Assembly: GCF_018613835.1 (NCBI RefSeq)
Contig: NZ_JAGGPM010000010.1
Coordinates: forward strand, 1 to 50,183
Length of the DNA stretch: 50,183 bases
DNA from: Arthrobacter sp. ISL-5
GTDB taxonomy: Bacteria > Actinomycetota > Actinomycetes > Actinomycetales > Micrococcaceae
Direction: 5' to 3'
The translations under genes and the position numbers were made by a program. The notes under the pieces are model-generated. The model had not been told where the DNA came from. It made no database searches and saw only the letters and a program-made list of their open reading frames with translations. Positions 8,293 through 16,638 of the stretch are shown here, one piece after another (within the stretch, counting starts at the first letter, position 1; each line of letters begins with the position of its first letter).

Positions 8293-9312
8293 ATGAAACG
8301 ACACCTGACCATCCTGAGTGCTGCGGCCGCCGTCGTCATCGCCCTGACGGTGTCCGGCTGCGGCGGCCCCTCGGTGGCCGGCACCGGCGCCCCGGGCGCC
8401 AACGAGGTCAAGGAACTCCGGTACCAGGGCTGGGCCAATACCGTGACCCTCCCCGAACTCGCCGAGGACCTCGGCTACCTGGGCGACGTGAAGCTGAACT
8501 GGGTGGGCAACACCATCAGCGGCCCGCAGGACATCCAGTCCGCGGCCACCGGCCAGACGGACTTCGGCGGCGCCTTCGCCGGTGCCGTGGTGAAGCTCAT
8601 CGAAGCCGGGGCCCCGGTCAAGGCCGTCATCAACTACTACGGCGAGGACAGCAAGACCTTCAACGGCTACTACGTGAAGGAGGACAGCCCGATCCGGACG
8701 GCCCGGGACTTCATCGGCAAGAAGATCGCGGTCAACACGCTGGGAGCGCACTCCGAGGCCGTGATCAACACCTACCTCCGGAAGAACGGGCTCAGCGCGG
8801 ACGAGATCAAGCAGGTCCAACTCGTGGTGGTTCCGCCCAACGACACCGAGGAAGCCATCCGCCGCGGCCAGGTGGATGCGGGCTCGCTGGGCAGCATCCT
8901 CCAGGACAAGGCTATCGCCAACGGAGGGCTGAGATCCGTCTTCAGCGACTTCGACCTGTTCGGCAGCTTTGCCGGCGGCCCTTACGTGCTCCGGGAAGAT
9001 TTCATCGCCAAGAACCCCAACACCACCCGCACGTTCACCACGGCCGTGGCGAAGGCAATCGAGTGGGAACGCACCACGCCGCGCAAGGAAGTGATTGCCC
9101 GCTTCACCAAGATCCTGAAGGAGCGCGGCCGGAATGAGAACCCCGCCGCCCTGCAGTACTGGAAGAGCGTGGGCGTCCCCAGCAAGGGCGAAATCAAAGA
9201 CGAGGACTTCACCCGCTGGAACGAATACCTGAAGTCCGTGGGCATCATCAAGTCCGATCTGGACCCCAAGAAGCTCTACACCAACGAATTCAACGGCCTC
9301 ATTTCCAAGTAA
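8293..9312 (+). CDS. ABC transporter substrate-binding lipoprotein, SsuA/TauA type
   Basis: 339 residues with a lipoprotein signal: MKRHLTILSA, hydrophobic core, VSGC with the lipidated cysteine at position 23. The mature protein follows the NMT1/SsuA/TauA periplasmic-binding fold: RYQGWANTVTLPELAEDLGYLG, QSAATGQTDFGGAFAGAVVKLIEAGAPVK, and DFIGKKIAVNTLGAHSEAVINTYL. Family ligands include sulfonates, taurine, nitrate and thiamine-like compounds. The dioxygenase gene 34 bases downstream argues for a sulfonate or similar ligand. No permease or ATPase is adjacent, so it must share a transporter encoded elsewhere. AAGGA precedes the ATG. Confidence 0.88.
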   Translation: MKRHLTILSAAAAVVIALTVSGCGGPSVAGTGAPGANEVKELRYQGWANTVTLPELAEDLGYLGDVKLNWVGNTISGPQDIQSAATGQTDFGGAFAGAVVKLIEAGAPVKAVINYYGEDSKTFNGYYVKEDSPIRTARDFIGKKIAVNTLGAHSEAVINTYLRKNGLSADEIKQVQLVVVPPNDTEEAIRRGQVDAGSLGSILQDKAIANGGLRSVFSDFDLFGSFAGGPYVLREDFIAKNPNTTRTFTTAVAKAIEWERTTPRKEVIARFTKILKERGRNENPAALQYWKSVGVPSKGEIKDEDFTRWNEYLKSVGIIKSDLDPKKLYTNEFNGLISK

Positions 9313-9346
9313 CCCGCCGCAAGCGACACCACAGTAAGGAAGAACA

Positions 9347-10270
9347 ATGACCGCCATTACCGAAACCAGGCTCGAATTCGCCAAGCTGGGCTCCCGCATC
9401 GGGGCCGAAATCCGCGGACTGGACCTCAGCGGGGACCTGCCCGCGAGAACCGTCGCCCGGATCCGCGCGGCGCTCAACGAGCACAAGGCCCTCGTGTTCC
9501 GGGAGGCCAACATCCTCACCGACGAGGCGCAGGTGAAGTTCGCCAGGCACTTCGGACCGCTCACGAAGGCCCACCCCACGGTCGCCTCGGTGGAGGGCGA
9601 GGAAAACGTCCTGCCGGTGGACAGCGAGAACGGCTCCGCCAACAACTGGCACACCGACGTCACGTTCGTGGTCAACCCGCCGCAGGCCTCAACCCTGCGC
9701 AGCATCGACCTGCCGGCGTACGGCGGCGAAACGCTGATCGCGTCATCCGCTGCCGCGTACCGCGACCTGCCGGATGAACTGCGCAACTTCGCGGACACGC
9801 TCTGGGCGATCCACACCAACGACTACGACTACTCGGTGCCCAAGAACCTGGAACACCAGAATGCGGAGGAGCGGCGCAAGGAGTTCACGCGGCTCAAGTT
9901 CGAGACCGCCCACCCCGTGGTGCGCGTCCACCCGCTGACCGGCGAGCGCGGACTGTTCATTGGGGGCTTCGCGCAGCGCCTGCGGATCGTGGGCCTCTCC
10001 AACACCGAGTCCAGGGACATCATCCGGCTGCTGCAGGCCTACGTCACCCGGCCCGAGAACGTGGTGCGGGTCAACTGGGAGCCGAACCAGCTGGTGCTGT
10101 TCGACAACCGGATCACCCAGCACTACGCACCGGACAACTACGACGGCCAGCCGCGAAAGCTCAACCGAGTCACCATCGCCGGCGACATCCCCGTGAGCGT
10201 GGACGGCACGCCGAGCCAGGCGCTGAAGGGCGACTCGTCCACGTATTCGGAGGTCGCCCCGCTGAACTAG
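9347..10270 (+). CDS. TauD/TfdA-family 2-oxoglutarate/Fe(II) dioxygenase
   Basis: 307 residues with the facial triad H102-x-D104 (NNWHTDVTF) and H259 (DNRITQHYAPDNY), plus R270/R274 near the 2-oxoglutarate site. Other family marks are RGLDLSG, ALVFRE, FGPLTKAHP and ERGLFIGGF. TauD-type enzymes hydroxylate the carbon next to sulfonate or similar groups, releasing sulfite and an aldehyde. The substrate cannot be fixed from sequence; taurine, alkanesulfonates, alkyl sulfates or phenoxyacids are all possible. It follows a TauA/SsuA-like binding protein, making a small sulfur-scavenging module likely. AAGGAAG lies before the ATG. A 62-bp palindromic element follows. Confidence 0.9.
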   Translation: MTAITETRLEFAKLGSRIGAEIRGLDLSGDLPARTVARIRAALNEHKALVFREANILTDEAQVKFARHFGPLTKAHPTVASVEGEENVLPVDSENGSANNWHTDVTFVVNPPQASTLRSIDLPAYGGETLIASSAAAYRDLPDELRNFADTLWAIHTNDYDYSVPKNLEHQNAEERRKEFTRLKFETAHPVVRVHPLTGERGLFIGGFAQRLRIVGLSNTESRDIIRLLQAYVTRPENVVRVNWEPNQLVLFDNRITQHYAPDNYDGQPRKLNRVTIAGDIPVSVDGTPSQALKGDSSTYSEVAPLN

Positions 10271-10330
10271 CCGGCCCCGCCCAGCCGGCCGCCCGCCGTC
10301 GGGCCTTGCCCCCGCCACGCTGGCGCCGCC

Positions 10331-10392
10331 CAACTAGCTCGCATTAGTTGTCGTTCTGAGCGCTCAAAACGACAACAACTGCGAGCTAGTTG
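10331..10392. repeat. 62-bp interrupted palindrome between convergent genes
   Basis: Left arm CAACTAGCTCGCA followed by TTAGTTGTCGTT pairs with right arm AACGACAACAA followed by CTGCGAGCTAGTTG around a TGAGCGCTCA centre. Only a few positions mismatch across 62 bases. It fills most of the gap between the convergent dioxygenase and aldo-keto reductase genes. It may work as a bidirectional terminator or be a member of a dispersed REP-like family. Confidence 0.75.
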
Positions 10393-10395
10393 GGT

Positions 10396-11364
10396 TTAAG
10401 GGATGTTGCTCCCCCGGGCCGTGACCCACAACCGGTACCACTCGGCCCGGGTCATGGTTTCGGCCACGCGGGCGGCTCCGGCGCAGGCCCGGATCCGGTC
10501 CGGGTTGGCCGTACCGATGACGGGCGCGATCCCCGCCGGATGCCGCATGAGCCATCCCAGCAGCACGGCTTCGGATGTGGTTCCCTTGTCCCGCGCCAGG
10601 TCCGACAGCAGTGCGGCGGTGGCGGCCTCGGCTGGCGTGGGCCGCTCGGGCGGATTCCCGGTGTAGTGCCCGCGTGCCAGTGCGCCGTAGGCCTGCAGGG
10701 TGATCCCCTGCCGGGCGCAGTATTCGATCGTGCCGTGCGGGAAGCCGTAATCCGCCGATTCCGGGTGGTTGACGAGCACCGAGCTCTCGAGCCAGGCCCG
10801 CTTCAGCAGGCTCATCTCCAGCTGGTTGGCCACCACCGGCGTTTCCAGGCTGTCCTGGAGGAACGCAATCTGCTCGCCTGACATGTTGGAGACGCCCAGT
10901 GCCCGCACCTTGCCTTCCGCCATGAGCTTCCCGACGGCGGCCGCCACCTCCGCCGGGTCCATCAGGGGATCCGGCCGGTGCAGCAGGAGGACGTCCACGT
11001 AGTCCGTGCGCAGGCGCTCGAGACTGCCGTTCACGCGCTCAATTATGGCGTCGCCGCTCAGATCGTAATGGGTCTCCAGCCCGCGCTCGTTGAGGCGGAT
11101 GCCGCACTTGGTCTGGAGCCGGATGCGCTCGCGCAGTCCCGGCGTCGCCGCCAGCACCTCACCGAAGACGGCCTCGGACTTGCCCCTGCGGTAGATATCC
11201 GCGTGGTCGAACAGCGTGATGCCGGCGTCCAGCGCCGCGTCGACGGCGGCAGCGGCCTCCTCCACATGGTGGACGTCATGCGGTTCGTCGGACCATCCGC
11301 CGCCAAGACCCATGCAGCCGTAAATGAGCTCCTGCCCGGACGAGGGAACGCTGTGATCAATCAT
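10396..11364 (-). CDS. Aldo/keto reductase, YdhF-like
   Basis: 322 residues with the complete AKR tetrad: D53 and Y58 in FDHADIYRRGKSE, K86 in QTKCGI and H129 in VLLLHRPDP. The C-terminal NADPH part contains IAPVIGTANPDRIRAC. The overall pattern resembles the YdhF branch of predicted oxidoreductases. It reduces carbonyls with NADPH in the cytoplasm; the physiological substrate is unknown. The gene lies downstream of the alpha-glucoside operon on the same strand but is separated from it by a hairpin (11398-11432), so it is probably its own unit. Confidence 0.9.
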   Translation of the reverse strand: MIDHSVPSSGQELIYGCMGLGGGWSDEPHDVHHVEEAAAAVDAALDAGITLFDHADIYRRGKSEAVFGEVLAATPGLRERIRLQTKCGIRLNERGLETHYDLSGDAIIERVNGSLERLRTDYVDVLLLHRPDPLMDPAEVAAAVGKLMAEGKVRALGVSNMSGEQIAFLQDSLETPVVANQLEMSLLKRAWLESSVLVNHPESADYGFPHGTIEYCARQGITLQAYGALARGHYTGNPPERPTPAEAATAALLSDLARDKGTTSEAVLLGWLMRHPAGIAPVIGTANPDRIRACAGAARVAETMTRAEWYRLWVTARGSNIP

Positions 11365-11397
11365 TGCTTCACTCTTTCACGAGTCGCGGCTGACGCA

Positions 11398-11432
11398 CAG
11401 GTGGCGGCACCCCGGCCGGGCACCGCCACCTG
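11398..11432 (-). terminator. Hairpin after the alpha-glucosidase gene
   Basis: CAGGTGGCGG at 11398-11407 pairs with CCGCCACCTG at 11423-11432, with a GC-rich loop. It lies just past the glucosidase stop (11452, minus strand). There is no T-run on the minus side, so termination strength is uncertain. Confidence 0.5.
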
Positions 11433-11451
11433 TACTTGTTATTGGGTTATG

Positions 11452-13164
11452 TCAGCGCAGCCAGGCGGTGGTGTTGGCCGGCAGCTTGCCGTCTTCCAGC
11501 GGGGCGCTGCTGACCAGCACGGTCCCGGCGGGAAGCTCGACGGCGGTGTCGCCGAAGTTGGTCACCGACTGCCAGCCGCCGGGGCGGCTGAAGTGCAGGA
11601 CCTCCGGGTTGCCGGTTTCGATCCATTCCAGCTCTTCCTCGGCCTGGAGTTCGCGGCGCAGCTTCAGGGCCGTGCGGTAGAGCTCGAGCGCGGAGCCCTC
11701 GGTGCCGTCCTGGGCCTCGACGGCGTACTTGCTGAACCAGTCCGGCTGCGGCAGGTGGGCCCCGCCGTCGCCGAAACCGAAGGAGGTCCCCTCAACCGAC
11801 CAGGGCAGCGGCACGCGGCAGCCGTCACGGCCGACTTCCACGCCCTTGTTGCGGAAGAAGGACGGGTCCTGGCGCTCGGCGTCCGGGATGTCCGCGACTT
11901 CCTGGAGGCCCAGTTCCTCTCCCTGGTACAGGTAGGCGGAGCCGGGCACCGCGAGCATCAGCAGGGTGGCGGCGCGGGCGCGGCGCTCGCCGAGTGCCGC
12001 GTCCAGTTCCTCCTCGGGTCCGCCGGCCAGCAGCCAGTCCTTGCCGTCCTGGCCCTTGGCGTGCTTCTTGCCCTTGGCGGTCTTGGGCAGGCCGTAGCGC
12101 GTGGCGTGACGGACGACGTCGTGGTTGGAGAAGACCCACGTGGAGGATGCTCCGGTGGCGGCCGCCTCGGCGAGGTTGCGGGTGATGATCTCCCGGAACT
12201 CCTCGGCGTCGAAATCGGCCTGCAGAAGGTCGAAGTTGAACGCCTGGCCCAGGCCCTCCGGGCTCGCGTAGCGCGGTCGGCGGGTGGCGTGCACCCAGGC
12301 TTCGGCCACCGCGGTGCGCGGCGGGTTGTACTCGTTGAAGACCTCGCGCCATTCGGTGTAGACCTCGTGGACTTCGTCGCGGTCCCAGAACGGGTGCGTG
12401 CCGTCGTCGAAACCGTCGGTCCCGGTGTTGGCCGCGCTCAGTTCGAGCTTGGACAGCAGCGGCTCGGTGAGGTCCTTGGTCAGGGCGTGCGCCACGTCCA
12501 CGCGGAAGCCGTCCACGCCGCGGTCGGACCAGAAGCGCAGGGTCTTGAGGAAGTCGTCGCGGATTTCCCGGTTGGCCCAGTTCAGGTCCGGCTGCTCCTT
12601 GGCGAAGATGTGCATGTACCACTGGCCGGGGGTGCCGTCCGGTTCGGTGATGCGCTCCCAGGCGGGTCCGCCGAAGACGGAGTCCCAGTCCGACGGCGGG
12701 AACTCGCCGTTGGGGCCCTTGCCGTCACGGAAGATGTAGCGGTCGCGCGCCGCGGAGCCCTTCGGGGACGCGAGGGCTTCCCTGAACCATTCGTGCCGGT
12801 CCGAGGAGTGGTTGGGGACGATGTCCGCGATCAGCTTGATGCCGGCGGCGTGCAGGGCCGCAGCCATCTCGTCGAAGTCATCCAGCGTGCCCAGCTTGGG
12901 GTCAACGTCGCGGTAGTCGTCCACGTCGTAGCCGCCGTCGGCGAGCGCCGACGGGTAGAACGGGCTGAGCCAGACGGCGTCGATCCCCAGCGATTTCAGG
13001 TACGGGACCTTGGCCGTGATGCCCTTGATGTCGCCCAGCCCGTCGCCGTTGGAGTCGGAGAAGCTGCGGGGGTAGATCTGGTAGACGGACGCCTGGCGCC
13101 ACCAGTTCGGATCGGCCAGGCGGTCGGAATCGGACAGGGTTGCCAGCGTGGCAGTGGTGGACAA
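11452..13164 (-). CDS. Alpha-glucosidase (GH13, oligo-1,6-glucosidase/maltase type)
   Basis: 570 residues, a GH13 enzyme of the alpha-glucosidase subfamilies. Conserved regions are IADIVPNHSSDRHEWF, GFRVDVAHA (nucleophile D223), VAEAWV (acid/base E288) and FSNHDVVRH (transition-state D349). It hydrolyses alpha-glucosides such as maltose, isomaltose, sucrose or trehalulose-like disaccharides; exact specificity is not readable. There is no signal peptide, so it acts in the cytoplasm on sugars brought in by the neighbouring ABC importer. It is the last gene of that operon, 52 bases after the second permease. Confidence 0.93.
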   Translation of the reverse strand: MSTTATLATLSDSDRLADPNWWRQASVYQIYPRSFSDSNGDGLGDIKGITAKVPYLKSLGIDAVWLSPFYPSALADGGYDVDDYRDVDPKLGTLDDFDEMAAALHAAGIKLIADIVPNHSSDRHEWFREALASPKGSAARDRYIFRDGKGPNGEFPPSDWDSVFGGPAWERITEPDGTPGQWYMHIFAKEQPDLNWANREIRDDFLKTLRFWSDRGVDGFRVDVAHALTKDLTEPLLSKLELSAANTGTDGFDDGTHPFWDRDEVHEVYTEWREVFNEYNPPRTAVAEAWVHATRRPRYASPEGLGQAFNFDLLQADFDAEEFREIITRNLAEAAATGASSTWVFSNHDVVRHATRYGLPKTAKGKKHAKGQDGKDWLLAGGPEEELDAALGERRARAATLLMLAVPGSAYLYQGEELGLQEVADIPDAERQDPSFFRNKGVEVGRDGCRVPLPWSVEGTSFGFGDGGAHLPQPDWFSKYAVEAQDGTEGSALELYRTALKLRRELQAEEELEWIETGNPEVLHFSRPGGWQSVTNFGDTAVELPAGTVLVSSAPLEDGKLPANTTAWLR

Positions 13165-13216
13165 GGGATGATCCTTTTCTTGTGGTTGGGGTTGTTGCTG
13201 GACTGGAATGATGGGT

Positions 13217-14131
13217 CTACTTAACGGCCCCGCGCATGACTCCGGAGAGTACCCAACGCTGGGCCAGGATGTAAACCACCAAGGTGGGTGCCATGGCCAT
13301 CAGGTAGGACGCGAACGCGAGGCTGTAGTTGGTGTTGAACTCGCCCTGGAAGAGCATCTGCACCACGGGGAGGGTCTGGAGGCTGGGGTCCGCGATCATC
13401 ATCTGGGGCAGCAGGAAATCGTTCCAGGAGCCGAGGAAGGCGAAGATGCCCACGGTCGCGTTCATGGGGGCCAGCAGCGGGAAGATGATCTTGCGGAACA
13501 CCTGCCACGTGGTGGCGCCGTCCATGCGGGCCGATTCCTCCAGCTCCACCGGGATGGAGCGGACGAAGGCGATGTAGAGCAGGGTGTTGAACGAAATGCC
13601 GCCGAGCACGTGCAGGAAGACGACGCCGGCCGGGTTGTCCAGGCCAAGGAGTGCCGTCTGCTTGATCAGCGGCAGGATGATCACCGGGAACGGGATGAAC
13701 ATGGCCGAGAGCAGGTACACGAAGGAGCCGCGGAAGAACTTCCGGTTCCAGTTCCGGGCGATGGCGTAGGCCACGAGCGAGCTGCTGGCCAGCGAGCCGA
13801 GGACGCTCAGCACGGTGACGAAGGCAGTGGACATGAAGGCCCGCGGGAAGTTCGTGGCCACGTAGGCTGCCGCGAAGTTTTCCCAGTTCATCGGGTTGGG
13901 CCATGCCAGGCCCGTTCCGGTGCCGATCTGGTCCGGTGATTTCAGGGCCATGGCCACGGTGAAGTACAGCGGCAGCAGGACCGTCAGCGAGGCCACGATC
14001 ATCAGCGCGGTGAGCCACCAGTTGACCTTGTAGCCTTCGCGGCCGGAGCGGCGGGAGCGGCGGGAGCGGCGGGCCTTGCGTGCCGGAGCCGCGGCTCCGG
14101 TCAGGGTGTCGGTAAGTGTGGATGCGGTCAT
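13217..14131 (-). CDS. Carbohydrate ABC transporter permease, MalG type
   Basis: 304 residues with about six helices and the inner-membrane EAA loop ELEESARMDGATTWQVFRKIIFPLLAP, the site that docks on the ATPase. The N-terminal arm is basic (RKARRSRRSRRSGREG). It forms the sugar channel with the MalF-type partner. Its ATG shares a base with the stop of that upstream gene (TAATG), showing translational coupling. No ATPase gene is present in the operon; as in many actinobacteria a shared MsiK-type ATPase elsewhere would power it. Confidence 0.93.
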   Translation of the reverse strand: MTASTLTDTLTGAAAPARKARRSRRSRRSGREGYKVNWWLTALMIVASLTVLLPLYFTVAMALKSPDQIGTGTGLAWPNPMNWENFAAAYVATNFPRAFMSTAFVTVLSVLGSLASSSLVAYAIARNWNRKFFRGSFVYLLSAMFIPFPVIILPLIKQTALLGLDNPAGVVFLHVLGGISFNTLLYIAFVRSIPVELEESARMDGATTWQVFRKIIFPLLAPMNATVGIFAFLGSWNDFLLPQMMIADPSLQTLPVVQMLFQGEFNTNYSLAFASYLMAMAPTLVVYILAQRWVLSGVMRGAVK

Positions 14132-15084
14132 TAGAGTGAAACCCCCCGGCGCTGGATGAGGCGCAGCTGGATGACGGAGATCAGCAAGGTGATCAGGAAG
14201 TAGATGACGGCGTTCGCCATCTGGTACGAGTAGTCCCCGCCGGTGAAGCCCGAGAAGATGCGCATCGCCACCGACTGGGTCGCCATGCCCGGCCCGCCTC
14301 CCGTGAGGCCCACGATGATCTCGTAGGTGCCCAGGAAGCCCTTGAACCCGAGGATCACGTTGATGACGAGGTAGCCGAGGATCAGCGGCAGCGTCAGGCT
14401 CAGGAACTGCCGGAAACTGCCCGCGCCGTCGAGGTCCGCCGCTTCATAGACCTCGGAGGGCACGCTCTGCAGCCCCGCGAGGTAGATGATGGTGGCGCCG
14501 GGCGCGGCCTGCCACACCGTGACCAGCACGATGGCGAGCCAGGCGAGGTTCTCGTTTGCGAGGATGCTCGTGGCGAGCGGTGTGACGCCGAACCGCTCCG
14601 CCAGCACCGGGAGGGTGTTGGAGAACAGGTAGTTGAACACGAAGGACACGATCAGGGCTGACAGCACCATGGGGATGAAGAAGACGGTGCGGATGCCCGT
14701 GCGCCACGTGATCTTGGCGTTCAGGCCAAGGGCGATCGCGAGGGCCACGATGTTGACCACCACGGTGGTGGTCAGGGCGAAGACTAACGTGAAGATGTAG
14801 GACTGGAGGACGGCCGGGTCCTTGAAGATGTTGACGTAGTTGGACAGGCCGATGAACTTCCAGTCGCCGTAGCCGGCGTAGTTGGTGAGGCTGAAGAAGA
14901 CGCCCACGAGTGCCGGAAGGGTGATGAAGAAGGCGAAGAGTGCCAGTACGGGCACGATCATCCAGTAATACGTGGGATCGATCCTGTTCCTGGACCGGAA
15001 GGTTTGGGCTTTGGCCGAGGCGGAGGTCGGCGTGTTGCGTCCTGCGGGAGGGGCTGTCTGGGCCACCCGGGATGTTGTGGTCAT
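14131..15084 (-). CDS. Carbohydrate ABC transporter permease, MalF type
   Basis: A six-helix permease with the EAA loop SEVYEAADLDGAGSFRQFLSLTLP. The open frame extends to 15192, but ATG 15084 (MTTTSRVAQTAPP) has AGGAG a few bases upstream and avoids overlapping the binding-protein stop at 15110, so that start is used. It pairs with the MalG-type permease to import alpha-glucosides delivered by the binding protein encoded directly upstream. Coupled TAATG overlap with the next gene. Confidence 0.93.
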   Translation of the reverse strand: MTTTSRVAQTAPPAGRNTPTSASAKAQTFRSRNRIDPTYYWMIVPVLALFAFFITLPALVGVFFSLTNYAGYGDWKFIGLSNYVNIFKDPAVLQSYIFTLVFALTTTVVVNIVALAIALGLNAKITWRTGIRTVFFIPMVLSALIVSFVFNYLFSNTLPVLAERFGVTPLATSILANENLAWLAIVLVTVWQAAPGATIIYLAGLQSVPSEVYEAADLDGAGSFRQFLSLTLPLILGYLVINVILGFKGFLGTYEIIVGLTGGGPGMATQSVAMRIFSGFTGGDYSYQMANAVIYFLITLLISVIQLRLIQRRGVSL

Positions 15085-15109
15085 TGGGGCTCCTGGAATC
15101 GGGTGGGGG

Positions 15110-16414
15110 TCAGACGGCGGTGCGCTCGGCAACGCGGCGCCATTCGTCGTCGAGGGCTGCGAGGAACTGCTCGCCGTTCTTGCTGTACACAAACGACTGG
15201 ACGTAGTTGTTCAGCGGCACGGACGGCGGGAAATACGTGCCGGCACCCTGGTAGTAGCGTGCCTCCTTGACCGAGGCACCCAGCCCGCTGATCTGCGGAT
15301 TTTCGACGGCGGGCGCGTCCTTGAGCGGGGAGAACGCCGCATTCTTTTCGTTGTAGGTGTTCACCACCGACGGTTCCAGGAGGTAGTTGACGAACCGCTG
15401 CGCGGCAGCCATGTTGGGCGTGTTGCGGGTGATGGAAAGAGCCATGTCCACGTTCACGCGGGCTTTGGTGTCCTCCGGGTTGTTCGTCACCGGCAGGGGG
15501 AAGCTGCCGAGCCTGATGCCCTTGTTCGCTGCGACAAGCTGGGAAAGCGCCCACGGGCCCTGCAGGTACATCGCCGCCTGCCCCTTGGCAAAGGCAGCGT
15601 TGCCGTCTGCATAGTTCTTGCTGGCTGCCCCGTTCTGGGCGAAGGACGCCAGCTGCAGCATCTTGGGCAGGGCCGGGCCGAAGTTGTTGGCGAAGGACTC
15701 GGGGGCATCAGCGGTGATGGCGGCGCCCCTGCCATTGAGCTTCGAGAAGAACTCCGCAACGTCCAGCGAGCCGCCGGCGACGTAGTCGAACATGCCCTGT
15801 GCGAGGGTCCACGGGTCCTTGTAGGTGCCGTAGATGGGCGCGATGCCGGCAGCCTTGAACGTTTCGCAGGCCGCAACAAACTCGTCCCAGGTGGTGGGGA
15901 CCGCCACGCCCCTGGCCTCGAAGATGTCCCTGTTGTAGATCACCCCGGCGGCTGCCAGGGAGAAGGGCAGGGCGCTGACCTCGTTCCCGTTGTACTGGCC
16001 CCAGGAGCTGATGAGCTCCTGGATCTCGGGGTCGATGGTGGCGGCCACCGGCATGTCTGACAGGTCGGCGAAGATGCCCTTCTTGACGAAGTCGGCGGTG
16101 GCCTGCGCGAATCCGCGGGTCACGACGTCCGGCGGATCGTTGCGGACCAGCCCGGGAACAAAGTTGCCTTCGTTGAAGTCCTGGATGACGCGGATGTCCG
16201 GGTTCAGTGCCTCGAAATCCTTGATGACCTGGTTGAAGTAGGCCACGACCTCGGGCTTGTTCTGCATGAACCGCAGCGTGGTGACGCCGTTTTGCGTGCT
16301 GGGCGCGGCTCCGCAGCCGGAGAGCGGGAGTATGGCGGCGGCCCCGGCGAGGCCTGCGAACTTCAGCAGCGCGCGCCGGCCAATCGGAGCGTTGCCGCTA
16401 AGCGCGGCGTTCAC
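15110..16414 (-). CDS. Sugar ABC transporter substrate-binding lipoprotein
   Basis: A family 1 extracellular solute-binding protein. The N-terminus has a twin-arginine-like lipoprotein signal: GRRALLKFAGLAG, hydrophobic core and LSGC lipobox. Mature motifs include TTLRFMQNKPEVVAYFNQVI and KGQAAMYLQGPWALSQL. The start is uncertain. The frame is open to ATG 16564, but that start gives an implausible proline-rich lead. GTG 16414 places the RR pair about 13 residues in and the lipobox cysteine near 33, yet it lacks a ribosome site; it overlaps the stop of a 26-codon ORF that does have one (see findings). It is the first gene of the alpha-glucoside operon and is divergent from the ROK repressor. 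Confidence 0.85.
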   Translation of the reverse strand: MNAALSGNAPIGRRALLKFAGLAGAAAILPLSGCGAAPSTQNGVTTLRFMQNKPEVVAYFNQVIKDFEALNPDIRVIQDFNEGNFVPGLVRNDPPDVVTRGFAQATADFVKKGIFADLSDMPVAATIDPEIQELISSWGQYNGNEVSALPFSLAAAGVIYNRDIFEARGVAVPTTWDEFVAACETFKAAGIAPIYGTYKDPWTLAQGMFDYVAGGSLDVAEFFSKLNGRGAAITADAPESFANNFGPALPKMLQLASFAQNGAASKNYADGNAAFAKGQAAMYLQGPWALSQLVAANKGIRLGSFPLPVTNNPEDTKARVNVDMALSITRNTPNMAAAQRFVNYLLEPSVVNTYNEKNAAFSPLKDAPAVENPQISGLGASVKEARYYQGAGTYFPPSVPLNNYVQSFVYSKNGEQFLAALDDEWRRVAERTAV

Positions 16415-16567
16415 AGGGCCGGGGCTGACGTGCGGGGGTGGCGGGGCAGGTGCCGGTGGTCGGGCGGGCAGTGCTTCAGGATGCGGTTCACAGTTGCTCC
16501 TTTGCAAAAGGCTGAGTGAAGGGCGGAAAGTAAAGCCAGTGGTCGGCGGCCGTCCGGTCCACATTGG

Positions 16568-16594
16568 CTAAGTTTATATGGAATCTAAATTTAG
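16568..16594. promoter_or_regulatory. Candidate ROK operator in the divergent promoter
   Basis: An AT-rich island in GC-rich surroundings contains CTAAGTTTA (16568-16576) and CTAAATTTA (16585-16593); the second lies in the perfect palindrome CTAAATTTAG. The two copies are 17 bases apart, between the divergent binding-protein and ROK genes. The position suggests a repressor site for the sugar operon and for autoregulation; this is inference. Confidence 0.5.
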
Positions 16595-16638
16595 TTCCTC
16601 AAGTATTATGTGGTGCAAAGCACAGAGAGGTCAACACC

